Assembly (NCBI RefSeq): GCF_003347605.1
Contig: NZ_QDFZ01000002.1
Coordinates: 186,001-250,000 of the forward strand
From: Chryseobacterium sp. KLBC 52
GTDB taxonomy: Bacteria; Bacteroidota; Bacteroidia; Flavobacteriales; Weeksellaceae
DNA: 64,000 nucleotides
Direction of reading: 5' to 3'
This document shows positions 8,696-16,823 of this stretch, piece by piece (the stretch's first letter is position 1; every line of letters starts with the position of its first letter). The notes under the pieces are model-generated. The model saw only the letters and a program-made list of their open reading frames with translations, was not told where the DNA came from and did no database searches. The position numbers and the translations under genes are program-made.

Positions 8696-9235
8696 ATGAA
8701 AAAAATAATACTAGACCTTGCCACAACATTGGACGGATTTATTGAAGGACCCAACGGAGAAACCGACTGGTGTATCATGGATGATGATATGGATTTTGAT
8801 GGGTTTCTTTCCGGCATAGACACTATTTTCTATGGAAGAGTAAGCTATGACGCCTGGGGAAATTATCAACCGGAAGAAAATGCAATGGTGGAAGAACAAA
8901 AACTTTGGGAAGCAGTTCATTCAAAGAATAAATTTGTCTTTTCCAGTCAGAACCGAGAAGATGAAAATGCCATTTTTATCAGTTCTGATATTGTGGAAAA
9001 AGTTTCGGAAATAAAAAACCAGGGAGGAAAAGACATCTGGTTGTATGGAGGAGCAAGTCTTATTAAAACCTTTATTCAGGAGAATCTTATCGATACCTAC
9101 AGAATATCTGTTCACCCAATTGCTCTGGGAAAAGGAAAACCTCTTTTTGAAGATTTAAAAGAAAGACTGAATCTAAAATTGGTAAAAACCAATGTTTTCA
9201 AATCCGGTGTAGTACAGCTTATTTATGAGGTTTAA
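8696..9235 (+). CDS. Dihydrofolate reductase-like (RibD C-terminal domain) protein
   Basis: The protein has 179 residues, a single RibD-C/DHFR-like domain of the YwjB/YyaP type. Seen motifs: LDLATTLDGFIEGPNGETDW at the N-terminus, IDTIFYGRVSYDAW, IWLYGGASLIKTFIQENL (NADPH-binding 'GG..l' loop), and ISVHPIALGKGKPLFEDL near the C-terminus. Members are NADPH-dependent reductases of mostly unknown substrate and are not the riboflavin enzyme proper. It is a single gene with no obvious partner. Confidence 0.85.
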   Translation: MKKIILDLATTLDGFIEGPNGETDWCIMDDDMDFDGFLSGIDTIFYGRVSYDAWGNYQPEENAMVEEQKLWEAVHSKNKFVFSSQNREDENAIFISSDIVEKVSEIKNQGGKDIWLYGGASLIKTFIQENLIDTYRISVHPIALGKGKPLFEDLKERLNLKLVKTNVFKSGVVQLIYEV

Positions 9236-9281
9236 ATAAAAATAATCAAACAAATCATAAAAAAACTTGCTCTAAAGATAG

Positions 9282-9791
9282 ATGATTATGCCGGTCACCA
9301 TTGAAATAAAAAACAGAACCAATTGGGCTGTAACCATTATATTGGGGTTAGGTTTGTTCATACTTTCTCTTATTATTCTGATTATTATTCCTCTTTTCAG
9401 CATCCAGGCAGAAGGTTTCTTTTTTATTATAAACTACATTTCATTTGCTACTCCTTTTGCCGCATTTTTTATACTATTTCTATATATCTGGTTATGGAAT
9501 ACTTTTGGAAAAACAATCTTTAGCGTTGAACCCGAAAAAATAACAGTACGATATAAAAACAAATTGTTTACAAGTCCCAGAATCTATTTAAAAAAAGAAA
9601 TTGATCAGATTTTGGTAAAAGATTTTCAGGTAGAAAAATATAAATTCGGAGTTCGGTATCATCTTTCTCTGACTGGTTCAACCTATTCTGTTGTTTTTAT
9701 ACAAAATGGCAACGAAATAAGAGTTATCAACTTGATCACCGAAACCAAAGCCAGTGAAATAACAGATGAAATAAAAAACATGTGGTATTAA
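9282..9791 (+). CDS. Small membrane protein of unknown function
   Basis: The protein has 169 residues. Two hydrophobic helices occupy about residues 15-40 and 48-72, followed by a soluble C-terminal half with alternating strands (IFSVEPEKITVRYKNKLF, YHLSLTGSTYSVVFIQNG). That arrangement, two helices then a PH-like beta domain, is common in small bacterial membrane proteins, but no family is recognised. A second in-frame ATG at residue 3 is possible. Confidence 0.55.
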   Translation: MIMPVTIEIKNRTNWAVTIILGLGLFILSLIILIIIPLFSIQAEGFFFIINYISFATPFAAFFILFLYIWLWNTFGKTIFSVEPEKITVRYKNKLFTSPRIYLKKEIDQILVKDFQVEKYKFGVRYHLSLTGSTYSVVFIQNGNEIRVINLITETKASEITDEIKNMWY

Positions 9792-9934
9792 ACGATCAAT
9801 CAAAGCACCGCATCTGTATCTCAAAAGTAAAAAGAACTACTGTTAAACCTTACTGTTTTAATGCTGCGGTACACCTTCTTCATTCACAGAAATCCATAAA
9901 GCCTGCATTCACAAATTAAAAAATACACATTTTC

Positions 9935-9966
9935 AAGCCGTTTTGTTTTCAAAGCGGTTTTTATTT
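9935..9966 (+). terminator. Rho-independent terminator
   Basis: Stem AAGCCGTTTTG (9935-9945) pairs with CAAAGCGGTTT (9950-9960) with two G-T pairs, loop TTTT, followed by TTATTTT. It is placed after the small membrane protein gene and before the CHMI gene. Confidence 0.55.
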
Positions 9967-10030
9967 TGAATATCCATTACTATTTTTTATTATTTTTATC
10001 TCACACAAAATCAAACACAAAATAGAATCT

Positions 10031-10414
10031 ATGCCCCATTTTATAATAGATTGTTCGCAGGATATTCTTCAGCAGAGAGCACCCGATGAATTGATGGATG
10101 CCGTTTATGAAGCGGCAGACGGAACAGGACTGTTTGCTCCCAATGATATCAAGGTAAGACTTCACCCCTATCAGTATCACAAATTAGGCACAGGTAAGAA
10201 AAATTTTCTACATGTGTTTGGGTATATCATGCAGGGACGCAATACAGAACAAAAAGCTAATCTTTCCAAGCAGATCTGTACCCAGATTTCAGAATTGCTG
10301 CCTGATATTTCTTTTCTTTCTGTCAATATCAATGATTTCGAAGCAGCAACATACAGCAACAAAGCACTCATCAATCCTGAAAATTCAGGCCAGGACAGGC
10401 ATTTTGGTTTATAA
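10031..10414 (+). CDS. 5-carboxymethyl-2-hydroxymuconate isomerase-like tautomerase
   Basis: The protein has 127 residues, the normal size for the CHMI (HpaF) family of the tautomerase superfamily. Pro2 is present after the initiator Met (MPHFIIDCS); in this family it acts as the catalytic base once Met is removed. Other family-like blocks are FAPNDIKVRLHPYQYHKLG and FLHVFGYIMQGRN. The classic role is in homoprotocatechuate degradation, but no other gene of that pathway is nearby, so the real substrate may differ. Confidence 0.8.
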   Translation: MPHFIIDCSQDILQQRAPDELMDAVYEAADGTGLFAPNDIKVRLHPYQYHKLGTGKKNFLHVFGYIMQGRNTEQKANLSKQICTQISELLPDISFLSVNINDFEAATYSNKALINPENSGQDRHFGL

Positions 10415-10450
10415 CACTCACCTTTACACACACAACTAAACATTAATAAT

Positions 10451-10954
10451 ATGAGCTTAAAAACATTAGTCAGCAAAAGTGCACAGTACAACAATTGGGT
10501 AGTCAATAAATATATCGACTGGTTATCTACAAAGTCTGATGAACAGCTTAACCAGGAAACTATTTCCAGTTTTCCGACAATTTTAAAAACATTACACCAC
10601 ATCTGGCAAACTCAGGAATATTGGTGGAGTCATATTTCTGAAAAAGATGATTTTGATTTTGTAAAAACAACAGAGACTACCAGCAAAGAGGATGTTTTCA
10701 ATGCCATAAAAAACAATTCACAGAAACTGGTAGATTATGTGGAAAGTTTATCTGAAGAAGATCTTTCAAAAAATGTAAAGATAGAATCCCAATGGTTTCA
10801 GTGTGATTTTTCAAAATATGAATATATCCAGCATGCTATACTTCACGGAACATATCACAGAGGACAAATTGTAACAATGGGAAGAAATATAGGAATCACT
10901 GATGCTCCTATGACCGATTTTAATTTCTGGAATATTTATAAAGACAAAGAATAA
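10451..10954 (+). CDS. DinB-superfamily (four-helix, metal-binding) protein
   Basis: The protein has 167 residues. The three metal-ligand histidines of the DinB/YfiT fold are visible: one in TILKTLHHIWQTQEYWW (about residue 49-50) and the H-x3-H pair in HAILHGTYHRGQIVTMGR near residue 137. Members are often thiol-dependent transferases or of unknown role; the name comes from damage-inducible DinB of Bacillus and is unrelated to DNA polymerase IV at 31.7 kb. It lies 36 bp after the CHMI gene and may be cotranscribed. Confidence 0.85.
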   Translation: MSLKTLVSKSAQYNNWVVNKYIDWLSTKSDEQLNQETISSFPTILKTLHHIWQTQEYWWSHISEKDDFDFVKTTETTSKEDVFNAIKNNSQKLVDYVESLSEEDLSKNVKIESQWFQCDFSKYEYIQHAILHGTYHRGQIVTMGRNIGITDAPMTDFNFWNIYKDKE

Positions 10955-11012
10955 AAGGTATATCTTTCTATCACTTTAAAAATATAGTAATTTATAGCTT
11001 CTTTCCATCATT

Positions 11013-11786
11013 ATGACCACTACAACCATAGAACTCGATTTATTTCAGGAGAACATCAAACATCTTTCAACTAATGAGTTCGGAAATTTTATTGCCATTA
11101 CCTCCGGGAACAGAGTTATAATCTCTGGTACAGAAACACCATTAGAGTTAGGAGTGGATATCTTAATGGCTAGAATCATTAATGAAGAAAAAATTTTAAT
11201 TATACTTGATCGTCCAAACACCATAGAAAATGCTTTAATCATTGACTATACAGGGAAGCCTTTTGTAAAATTTAATATTGGAACTTCAATTAATGACATT
11301 AAGATCAATGGTAAAAAAATAATAGTCTCATATTTTGATGAAGGTGTTTTACAAGGTGATAAACCTGACTGTGATGCATTGGCTGTATTCAATCTTAAAG
11401 GGGAACAAGTTTTTGGTTTTAATTCAGGTAATTTACAAGACCAGCTTATCGATTGCTATTGTGTTGCCAATTGGGGGAATGGAAAAATTATTTTTAATGG
11501 TTATGGAAATTTTTCTTTGCAGGAATTGGATGTAAACACTTTCAATCTTGTCAGTTATGAAATTCCATCTGTTTGCATAGGTGCTCAATCTGTATCTACA
11601 AAAGCGGACAATATTGTATTTCATTCAACCTATAAAGACAAAACGAGTTTTCTTGTCTGGAATCTACATTCGGGGGAGATCAGTCAAATAAGTTCTGATT
11701 TTAAAAATGTTCTGTCTACCGAAAATGGCTGTTTTTACCAAGTTTATAAAAAATCATTTACGATCATTAATCCATTGGAATTTTAA
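11013..11786 (+). CDS. Hypothetical protein, probable beta-propeller-like fold
   Basis: The protein has 257 residues with no signal peptide. It consists of repeated short strands with a loose about 40-residue period (e.g. EFGNFIAITSGNRVIISG, NALIIDYTGKPFVKFNIG, DALAVFNLKGEQVFGFNSG, TSFLVWNLHSGEISQISS), which suggests WD40/propeller-like blades. No family is recognised. The stop lies 5 bp before the first DnaA box of the candidate origin. Confidence 0.5.
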   Translation: MTTTTIELDLFQENIKHLSTNEFGNFIAITSGNRVIISGTETPLELGVDILMARIINEEKILIILDRPNTIENALIIDYTGKPFVKFNIGTSINDIKINGKKIIVSYFDEGVLQGDKPDCDALAVFNLKGEQVFGFNSGNLQDQLIDCYCVANWGNGKIIFNGYGNFSLQELDVNTFNLVSYEIPSVCIGAQSVSTKADNIVFHSTYKDKTSFLVWNLHSGEISQISSDFKNVLSTENGCFYQVYKKSFTIINPLEF

Positions 11787-12409
11787 ATTTTGTGGATAAG
11801 TATAGCACGGTCTTTCGGAATAGCAAGAAAAAAAAATTATATATCTCTGATTTTAAAATAATTGAATCAAAAACAATCCGTTATCCACATCTTTAAATAG
11901 TTGTGGATAACTTTTCCATGTTTAATGTATGTCTGTGGATAAACTATGGATAAGTTTTTGACTTCCTCTAAATAACCCAATAATTAATTGCTTTTCAATA
12001 TTTTACAAAACATATTATTTTTTGTGATATTTCCACAATAGAAAATCAGGTGGATAACTTTTGTGGATAAGTTATCCACATTTTTTTTACCATAACCCTA
12101 CTCCTGCAATTGTTTTAAATTCTATAGAATGAACATTTATTCATAATCTATTATGAATATTTTTTTATAAATTGCATTAAAAACAAATCACCAATAAAAG
12201 AAATAATATACATAAGTGAATTACATTCAGTAAATTAAAAACATATTTGCAAAAAAACAATATCAATATAATGAAAATATAATTTACCATTTCTGAATGT
12301 TCACTTAAAAATCAACAAAACAGCACAAACCAGAAAATAGTATTATACACCATGATGAAAAAGTTATCCACAATGAAAACAAATACAATAACCCAATACC
12401 CTCATTCAA
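11787..12409. other. Candidate chromosomal replication origin (oriC): DnaA-box cluster with AT-rich flank
   Basis: This 623-bp gene-free stretch holds seven perfect TTATCCACA boxes: forward at 11881, 12072 and 12364; reverse (TGTGGATAA) at 11791, 11902, 11934 and 12062. Near matches with one change lie at 11945 and 12049. Two boxes form the palindrome TGTGGATAAGTTATCCACA (12062-12080). The segment from about 12110 to 12355 is extremely A+T-rich with no box and could be the unwinding element. Elsewhere in the window I found only about five perfect boxes, mostly inside genes. dnaA itself is not adjacent, which is common in Bacteroidota. The orientation of rpoBC (minus strand, to the right) argues against it unless the local fork direction is opposite. 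Confidence 0.55.
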
Positions 12410-13240
12410 ATGACAACAACAGACATCATGGAAAGCATTATCCCTTACCTTGGGGAAACAGCACCTTACATTTCAATTCCTGAAAACTGTATTTTCAGAG
12501 ATCATAAGATCGAGACCGAAATAAGTGAATGGAATTTTGAGAATGAAAATTATGCCCAACTGATCAAATTATTATTTTCGTTAGGAAGTCTCAGCCTGTA
12601 TAAAGCTCTTAATGATGAGAGTAAAGAAAAAATTTATTTCCTTGGCGAAAAAATCAGGATCAGAAAATTATCATATGATGAACCAAAATCAGTAATTATT
12701 GCCAGCGAAAGCATTCTTGAATCTGATAGAAAAGGGAAATCTCATATTCATATAAGAGACAACTATTCCAAAGAGCTGCTTTATTCTGCAGAGCTGGATT
12801 ACTATGTTATTACCCGTGAAGCATTCGAACTTTTTTATAAAGATTTGCTGAGTACGGTTCCGGTAGAATATCATGACAAAAATCTTCCCGGGAGTAAAAT
12901 AATCAATACAGAAAAACCTCATCATTTTACGATTTCAACAGAACCTTTTACTCCTAATCAATGCAAGGGGCATTTTGACAATCATCCTATTGTACCGTTT
13001 GTGTTTATAACTCAATGTATTTTAAAGGAAATATTCAATTTTCTCGGTAATGAAATGTCATACGAAATAGAAAGCTTTGAGGGATACGCCTCTAATGCAC
13101 TGCCAACAGGAATCATTTTCCTTACCGAAGTCTTTCATCAACGGTATTTAAAAAATCTTTTTTATTTTAAATGTGAGGTAAGCGACACTTCCGGAAATCC
13201 GTATGGAGTGGTCATTTTTACGATCAAATCGAAAAAATAA
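12410..13240 (+). CDS. Hotdog-fold protein related to FabA/FabZ dehydratases
   Basis: The protein has 276 residues. The C-terminal half contains CKGHFDNHPIVPFVFITQ (about residues 184-202), which mirrors the FabZ/FabA active-site loop 'GHFPGHPVMPGVL', keeping the catalytic-type His. The matching Glu/Asp on the second strand is not obvious; ESFEGYASNALP follows about 25 residues later. The N-terminal half may form another, degenerate hotdog, giving a double-hotdog size. It is likely a 3-hydroxyacyl thioester dehydratase or a related accessory enzyme, cytoplasmic. No other lipid genes are adjacent. It starts directly at the right edge of the DnaA-box cluster. Confidence 0.6.
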   Translation: MTTTDIMESIIPYLGETAPYISIPENCIFRDHKIETEISEWNFENENYAQLIKLLFSLGSLSLYKALNDESKEKIYFLGEKIRIRKLSYDEPKSVIIASESILESDRKGKSHIHIRDNYSKELLYSAELDYYVITREAFELFYKDLLSTVPVEYHDKNLPGSKIINTEKPHHFTISTEPFTPNQCKGHFDNHPIVPFVFITQCILKEIFNFLGNEMSYEIESFEGYASNALPTGIIFLTEVFHQRYLKNLFYFKCEVSDTSGNPYGVVIFTIKSKK

Positions 13241-13342
13241 ACTATCAGGTAAAACTGCATTATCGTAATGTTTAATTATTCATCGTTTAACATTTCGTAC
13301 ATTAGATTTTACAATAAAACAGACCAATACACTCAATTTCAT

Positions 13343-14122
13343 ATGGAAAAATACGCAATATCATCAGACGGCCAGAAAATTCATTACAAAGAATCCGGAA
13401 ACGGAAGTACCACATTGATTTTCATCCACGGATGGCTCGGAAATACGGAATGGTGGACAGATCAGCAAAAATATTTCAGCAGCCAATATCATATTGTACA
13501 AATAGATCTTGCCGGACATGGAAAATCCAGTGTTACCAGAAAGGAATGGACGAGTGCAAAATATGCAGAAGACATCAAAGCTGTGGCTGATGCTATCGAT
13601 TCTAATGAAATCATTCTTATAGGGCACTCCATGTCCGGAGCTTATGTTCTGGAAGCTTCATTGAAAATACCAAAAGTAAAAGCCATAATTCTGATCGATA
13701 CATTGAAAAACCTCGATGAGTCCTATACCGAAGAACAGGCTGAAGAAGCGCTTTCTCAATATGGAAAGGATTTCAAATACACTGTAGAAAACATTTTGCC
13801 TCAATTTTTATTCGCTGAAGGAACACCTCTTGCAGTAAAAGAAAGGGTACAGCATGAATTTCTTCAACATGAACCAGAACTGGCAATCAATGCGCTATGG
13901 CCTTTATATAGAACCGATTTCAACAAGTTTGCAAAACAAATTCAGGTACCTGTTATAGCTGTTAATTCCGATGCCTCTCCTACTGATATTGAAGCTAACC
14001 GCAAATATTTAAAAGACTATGATTATGTTACCATTGAAGGCGTTGGACATTATCCTATGCTGGAAAAACCTACTGAATTCAATGCTATTCTTGATGAAGT
14101 GATCAAAAAACTAATCCAATAA
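13343..14122 (+). CDS. Alpha/beta hydrolase
   Basis: I start the gene at ATG 13343 (MEKYAISSDGQKIHYKESG) because the upstream in-frame extension to 13268 looks like non-coding sequence. Conserved features: oxyanion loop IFIHGWLGN, nucleophile elbow GHSMSG (Ser), an acidic residue in VIAVNSDASP and the catalytic His in GVGHYPMLEKP near the C-terminus. This is a typical 259-residue soluble esterase/lipase-like enzyme of unknown substrate without signal peptide. It is followed after 6 bp by a DUF2200 gene, so the two are probably cotranscribed. Confidence 0.85.
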   Translation: MEKYAISSDGQKIHYKESGNGSTTLIFIHGWLGNTEWWTDQQKYFSSQYHIVQIDLAGHGKSSVTRKEWTSAKYAEDIKAVADAIDSNEIILIGHSMSGAYVLEASLKIPKVKAIILIDTLKNLDESYTEEQAEEALSQYGKDFKYTVENILPQFLFAEGTPLAVKERVQHEFLQHEPELAINALWPLYRTDFNKFAKQIQVPVIAVNSDASPTDIEANRKYLKDYDYVTIEGVGHYPMLEKPTEFNAILDEVIKKLIQ

Positions 14123-14128
14123 TTAAAG

Positions 14129-14482
14129 ATGCAGAATACCAGAATCTTTGCAACAGCATTCTCAAGTGTTTATCCACATTACATTCAAAAAGCAGAAAAA
14201 AAGGGACGTACCAGGGAAGAGGTACATGAAATCATATTCTGGCTGACCGGATATCATGAAAAGGAATTACAGGAAATATTAAACAATAAAACTGATTTCA
14301 AAACTTTCTTTGAACAGGCTCCACGGATCAATCCCAATGTTGCTTTGATCAAAGGAGCCATTTGTGGATATCGGGTGGAAGAAATTGGAGATGAACTGAT
14401 GAGAAATATCCGTTATCTGGATAAGCTGATTGATGAATTGGCAAAGGGAAAGAAAATGGAAAAAATACTAAGAACAAACTAA
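14129..14482 (+). CDS. DUF2200 family protein
   Basis: The protein has 117 residues, the full family length. The DUF2200 pattern is clear: [57 protein letters not shown], ending in a helical [12 protein letters not shown]. These small cytoplasmic proteins have no established activity. It is cotranscribed with the hydrolase upstream, judging by the 6-bp spacing. Confidence 0.85.
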   Translation: MQNTRIFATAFSSVYPHYIQKAEKKGRTREEVHEIIFWLTGYHEKELQEILNNKTDFKTFFEQAPRINPNVALIKGAICGYRVEEIGDELMRNIRYLDKLIDELAKGKKMEKILRTN

Positions 14483-14633
14483 AGATATCAATTCAAAAAG
14501 AATCATTCTTTAAATATGATTAAAAACGCTTCTCCAATTCAAAAAACTTCCCGAAATTAGCGGACTGTGCGTTAAATACTATTCAATGAAATAAAAATTT
14601 AAATTACAACATACAGCAAACTTAGTATAAGTT

Positions 14634-14752
14634 TTCTTCGGGGCAGGGTGAAATTCCCTACCGGCGGTTACAGTCCGCGACTCCTTTCTTATGAAGGGAC
14701 TGATCTGGTGAAATTCCGGAACCGACAGTTAAAGTCTGGATGGGAGAAGAAA
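14634..14752 (+). promoter_or_regulatory. FMN riboswitch (RFN element)
   Basis: All the conserved RFN blocks are present in order: TTCTTCGGGGCAGGGTGAAA, TTCCCTACCGGCGGT, ACAGTCCGCGA, the variable hairpin CCTTTCTTATGAAGG, GATCTGGTGAAATTCCGG, ACCGACAGTTAAAGTCTGGA and the closing TGGGAGAAGAA, which pairs with the first block. It lies about 95 nt upstream of ribB and is expected to switch ribB expression off when FMN binds. The sequence between the aptamer and the ATG should form the expression platform; I did not resolve its structure. Confidence 0.97.
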
Positions 14753-14847
14753 ATGAGATGACCAATAAGATTCCTTATGGACTCTTGTTGCGTTGTATTT
14801 CATTTCCATGTACCGAAGAGTATTTTAACTTTTAAAAGTAAAATAAC

Positions 14848-15495
14848 ATGGAAAAATTATTAGAACAATTCGGAGCTACCTCCAGAGAACGTGTAGAAAA
14901 AGCACTTCAGACATTACAACAGGGAAAAGGAATTCTTTTAGTAGATGACGAAAATCGCGAAAACGAAGGCGATATCATCTTTCCCGCTTCCACTATTACA
15001 GAACAGGACATGGCACTTCTGATCCGCGAATGCAGCGGTATCGTATGCTTATGTATTTCTGAGGAAAAAAGCCGCCACCTCAACCTTCGTCCGATGGTGG
15101 AAAACAACAATTCAAAAAATCAAACCGCATTCACCATTTCTATTGAAGCCAGAGAAGGAGTGGAATCAGGTGTTTCAGCAAAAGACCGTGTAACAACAAT
15201 CAGAACAGCCGTCGCATCAAATGCACAGGCAGAGCATATTGCAAGCCCCGGTCATGTATTTCCCTTAATTGCAAGAGAAGGTGGAGTATTTGACAGACGT
15301 GGCCATACTGAAGGCAGCGTAGACCTTGTAAAAATGGCTAACCTGGGTAACGATGCTGTACTTTGTGAACTAACGAATGAAGACGGTTCTATGGCAAGGC
15401 TTCCTGAAATTGTGGACTTTGCCCTCAAAAAAGGAATGAGCGTCGTGACCATCGAGGATATTTATGCTTATCGTAAAATGATAATAAGCAACTAA
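14848..15495 (+). CDS. ribB: 3,4-dihydroxy-2-butanone 4-phosphate synthase
   Basis: The protein has 215 residues, a stand-alone RibB without the GTP cyclohydrolase II (RibA) half. It converts ribulose 5-phosphate to the four-carbon unit of riboflavin, plus formate, in the cytoplasm. Hallmarks are the acidic loop [10 protein letters not shown] (about residues 33-42), [22 protein letters not shown], and [11 protein letters not shown], with the active-site His and Glu. An FMN riboswitch directly upstream supports the assignment and predicts feedback by FMN. It is followed by a strong terminator. Confidence 0.97.
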   Translation: MEKLLEQFGATSRERVEKALQTLQQGKGILLVDDENRENEGDIIFPASTITEQDMALLIRECSGIVCLCISEEKSRHLNLRPMVENNNSKNQTAFTISIEAREGVESGVSAKDRVTTIRTAVASNAQAEHIASPGHVFPLIAREGGVFDRRGHTEGSVDLVKMANLGNDAVLCELTNEDGSMARLPEIVDFALKKGMSVVTIEDIYAYRKMIISN

Positions 15496-15520
15496 ACATA
15501 CACATTTTTAACGCACAGAC

Positions 15521-15552
15521 CGCCTGTTGATCCGATCAACAGGCGTTTTTAT
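15521..15552 (+). terminator. Rho-independent terminator after ribB
   Basis: Twelve-bp perfect arms CGCCTGTTGATC (15521-15532) and GATCAACAGGCG (15534-15545) are followed by TTTTTATT. Confidence 0.9.
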
Positions 15553-15631
15553 TAAAAATTCAACTAAATTCTCATTAATTTAATAATTGAATACTATTTT
15601 TTATTTATTTTTAACAAAAAAATTCTTGACT

Positions 15632-16630
15632 ATGAAAAAATCTTTACTCCTTTTACTAGGAGCATCTGCCATGTTTTCTGCGCAGATCACGCTTACAAAA
15701 GCAGCCAATGACCCTATTTCAGGAAACGTTATCAATTACAATAACACAGCTGGCACCGTAAACAACTCTGCAACAGGACCAAACGCAACATTTTCAAATG
15801 GAGGTCTTACGATGGGAGCAGCATCGCAAACAAGCTATTCAACTCCTACTGCCACTGAAATAGCAACTTTCCCGGGTTCCAATATTAAAATGGCAGACGG
15901 CGCAACAATAGTTTACTATAAAGCGTCTTCGACTAAACTGGAAATCACAGGAATGGTAAATCCACAGGCAACTTTAAACTTTAGCGTGGACAACGGTACT
16001 CATATTAATTATCCAACAACTTACGGACCGGCTCAAAACGATACTGCCAAAGGTACTTTCTCCTCATCTTCTGCCAGCGGACTGTTTAGTGGTACAATGA
16101 CTGCCATTGCTGATGCATATGGAACTTTAATTATAGGTAATCAAACATACAGTAATGTTCTTAGAGTAAAATTCACACAGAATCTTAATCTATATTCATC
16201 ACTAGATGTTACTTATTCTAACCCTATTGGAGCAATAGTCAATACAGCTTATTCTTATTACGATGCTTCTCACAGATATGCACTGCTTAATTCGACAAGC
16301 GGAAACATCAGCATTCCACTGTTGAGCATCAACCAGAATGTAAAAACTACATTTGCATTAAGTGAAACATTTCTGGCCGTAAACAATGCTGCAAAAAAAG
16401 AAAACCTAGTGGTATATCCAAACCCTGCTCAGGATTTTATCGGTTTCAAAGGAAATACGGATAATTATTCTAAAGCAAATATTTACAGTCTGGATGGTAA
16501 GCTGGTTAAAACTTCAGAGGTAAAATCCGGAAACATTCAGATCTCAGATCTTCCACCAGCATCTTATTTCATTGAGGTCAGTGGAAAAAATGCTGCAGAA
16601 ACAAAGAATACAAAATTCATCAAGAAATAA
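15632..16630 (+). CDS. Secreted protein with T9SS type A sorting domain
   Basis: I start at ATG 15632, where the signal peptide begins (MKKSLLLLLGASAMFSAQ); the upstream extension to 15587 has no signal character. The mature part (about residues 19-250) is Thr/Asn/Ser-rich and beta-like, without a recognised domain. From about residue 262 the T9SS C-terminal domain begins (ENLVVYPNPAQDFIGF, ANIYSLDGKLVKTSEV, SDLPPASYFIEVSG), ending TKFIKK. It is thus exported through the outer membrane. The next gene is convergent and separated by a bidirectional terminator. Confidence 0.8.
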   Translation: MKKSLLLLLGASAMFSAQITLTKAANDPISGNVINYNNTAGTVNNSATGPNATFSNGGLTMGAASQTSYSTPTATEIATFPGSNIKMADGATIVYYKASSTKLEITGMVNPQATLNFSVDNGTHINYPTTYGPAQNDTAKGTFSSSSASGLFSGTMTAIADAYGTLIIGNQTYSNVLRVKFTQNLNLYSSLDVTYSNPIGAIVNTAYSYYDASHRYALLNSTSGNISIPLLSINQNVKTTFALSETFLAVNNAAKKENLVVYPNPAQDFIGFKGNTDNYSKANIYSLDGKLVKTSEVKSGNIQISDLPPASYFIEVSGKNAAETKNTKFIKK

Positions 16631-16638
16631 TAAAAATG

Positions 16639-16666
16639 CCCGCTCCAATGAGCGGGATTTTTTTTT
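16639..16666. terminator. Bidirectional terminator
   Basis: Arms CCCGCT (16639-16644) and AGCGGG (16651-16656) are followed on the plus strand by ATTTTTTTTT and on the minus strand by CATTTTTATTA. It sits between the convergent T9SS gene and outer-membrane receptor gene. Confidence 0.8.
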
Positions 16667-16673
16667 GTAAGGA

Positions 16674-16812
16674 AGCAGGAGGAAGGAGGTTGGAAGCTAT
16701 TTTAGTCTAAGAATAAATAGAGTTTAATTTATTCTATTTTTTAATAAATAAAATCTTCAATGATCATCCGGAGGATATAAACTCCCATCCTCCAGCTTCC
16801 CTCTTCCCACCT
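16674..16812. repeat. Purine/pyrimidine-edged dispersed element, copy A
   Basis: The left edge is GGAAG-rich (GGAGGAAGGAGGTTGGAAGC) and the right edge CTTCC-rich (CCTCCAGCTTCCCTCTTCCC), giving imperfect terminal inverted repeats around an A+T-rich core with TTTTTTAATAAATAAAATC. A related copy lies at 31510-31642 with the shared order TGGAAG..A.TTTAGT....GAATAA..., then TATTTTTT.AAT.AAT. There is no coding frame. Confidence 0.5.
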
Positions 16813-16823
16813 AGAACCAACGC

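Noticed and set aside
10177-10602. 141-codon minus-strand frame across the CHMI and DinB genes
   Set aside because: Both plus-strand genes match known families over their full length, so the antisense frame is a shadow.
14170-14178. DnaA box TTATCCACA inside the DUF2200 gene
   Set aside because: A single box inside a coding region; like those in the amylase, AraC and cytochrome genes it is expected by chance and is not counted as part of the candidate origin.
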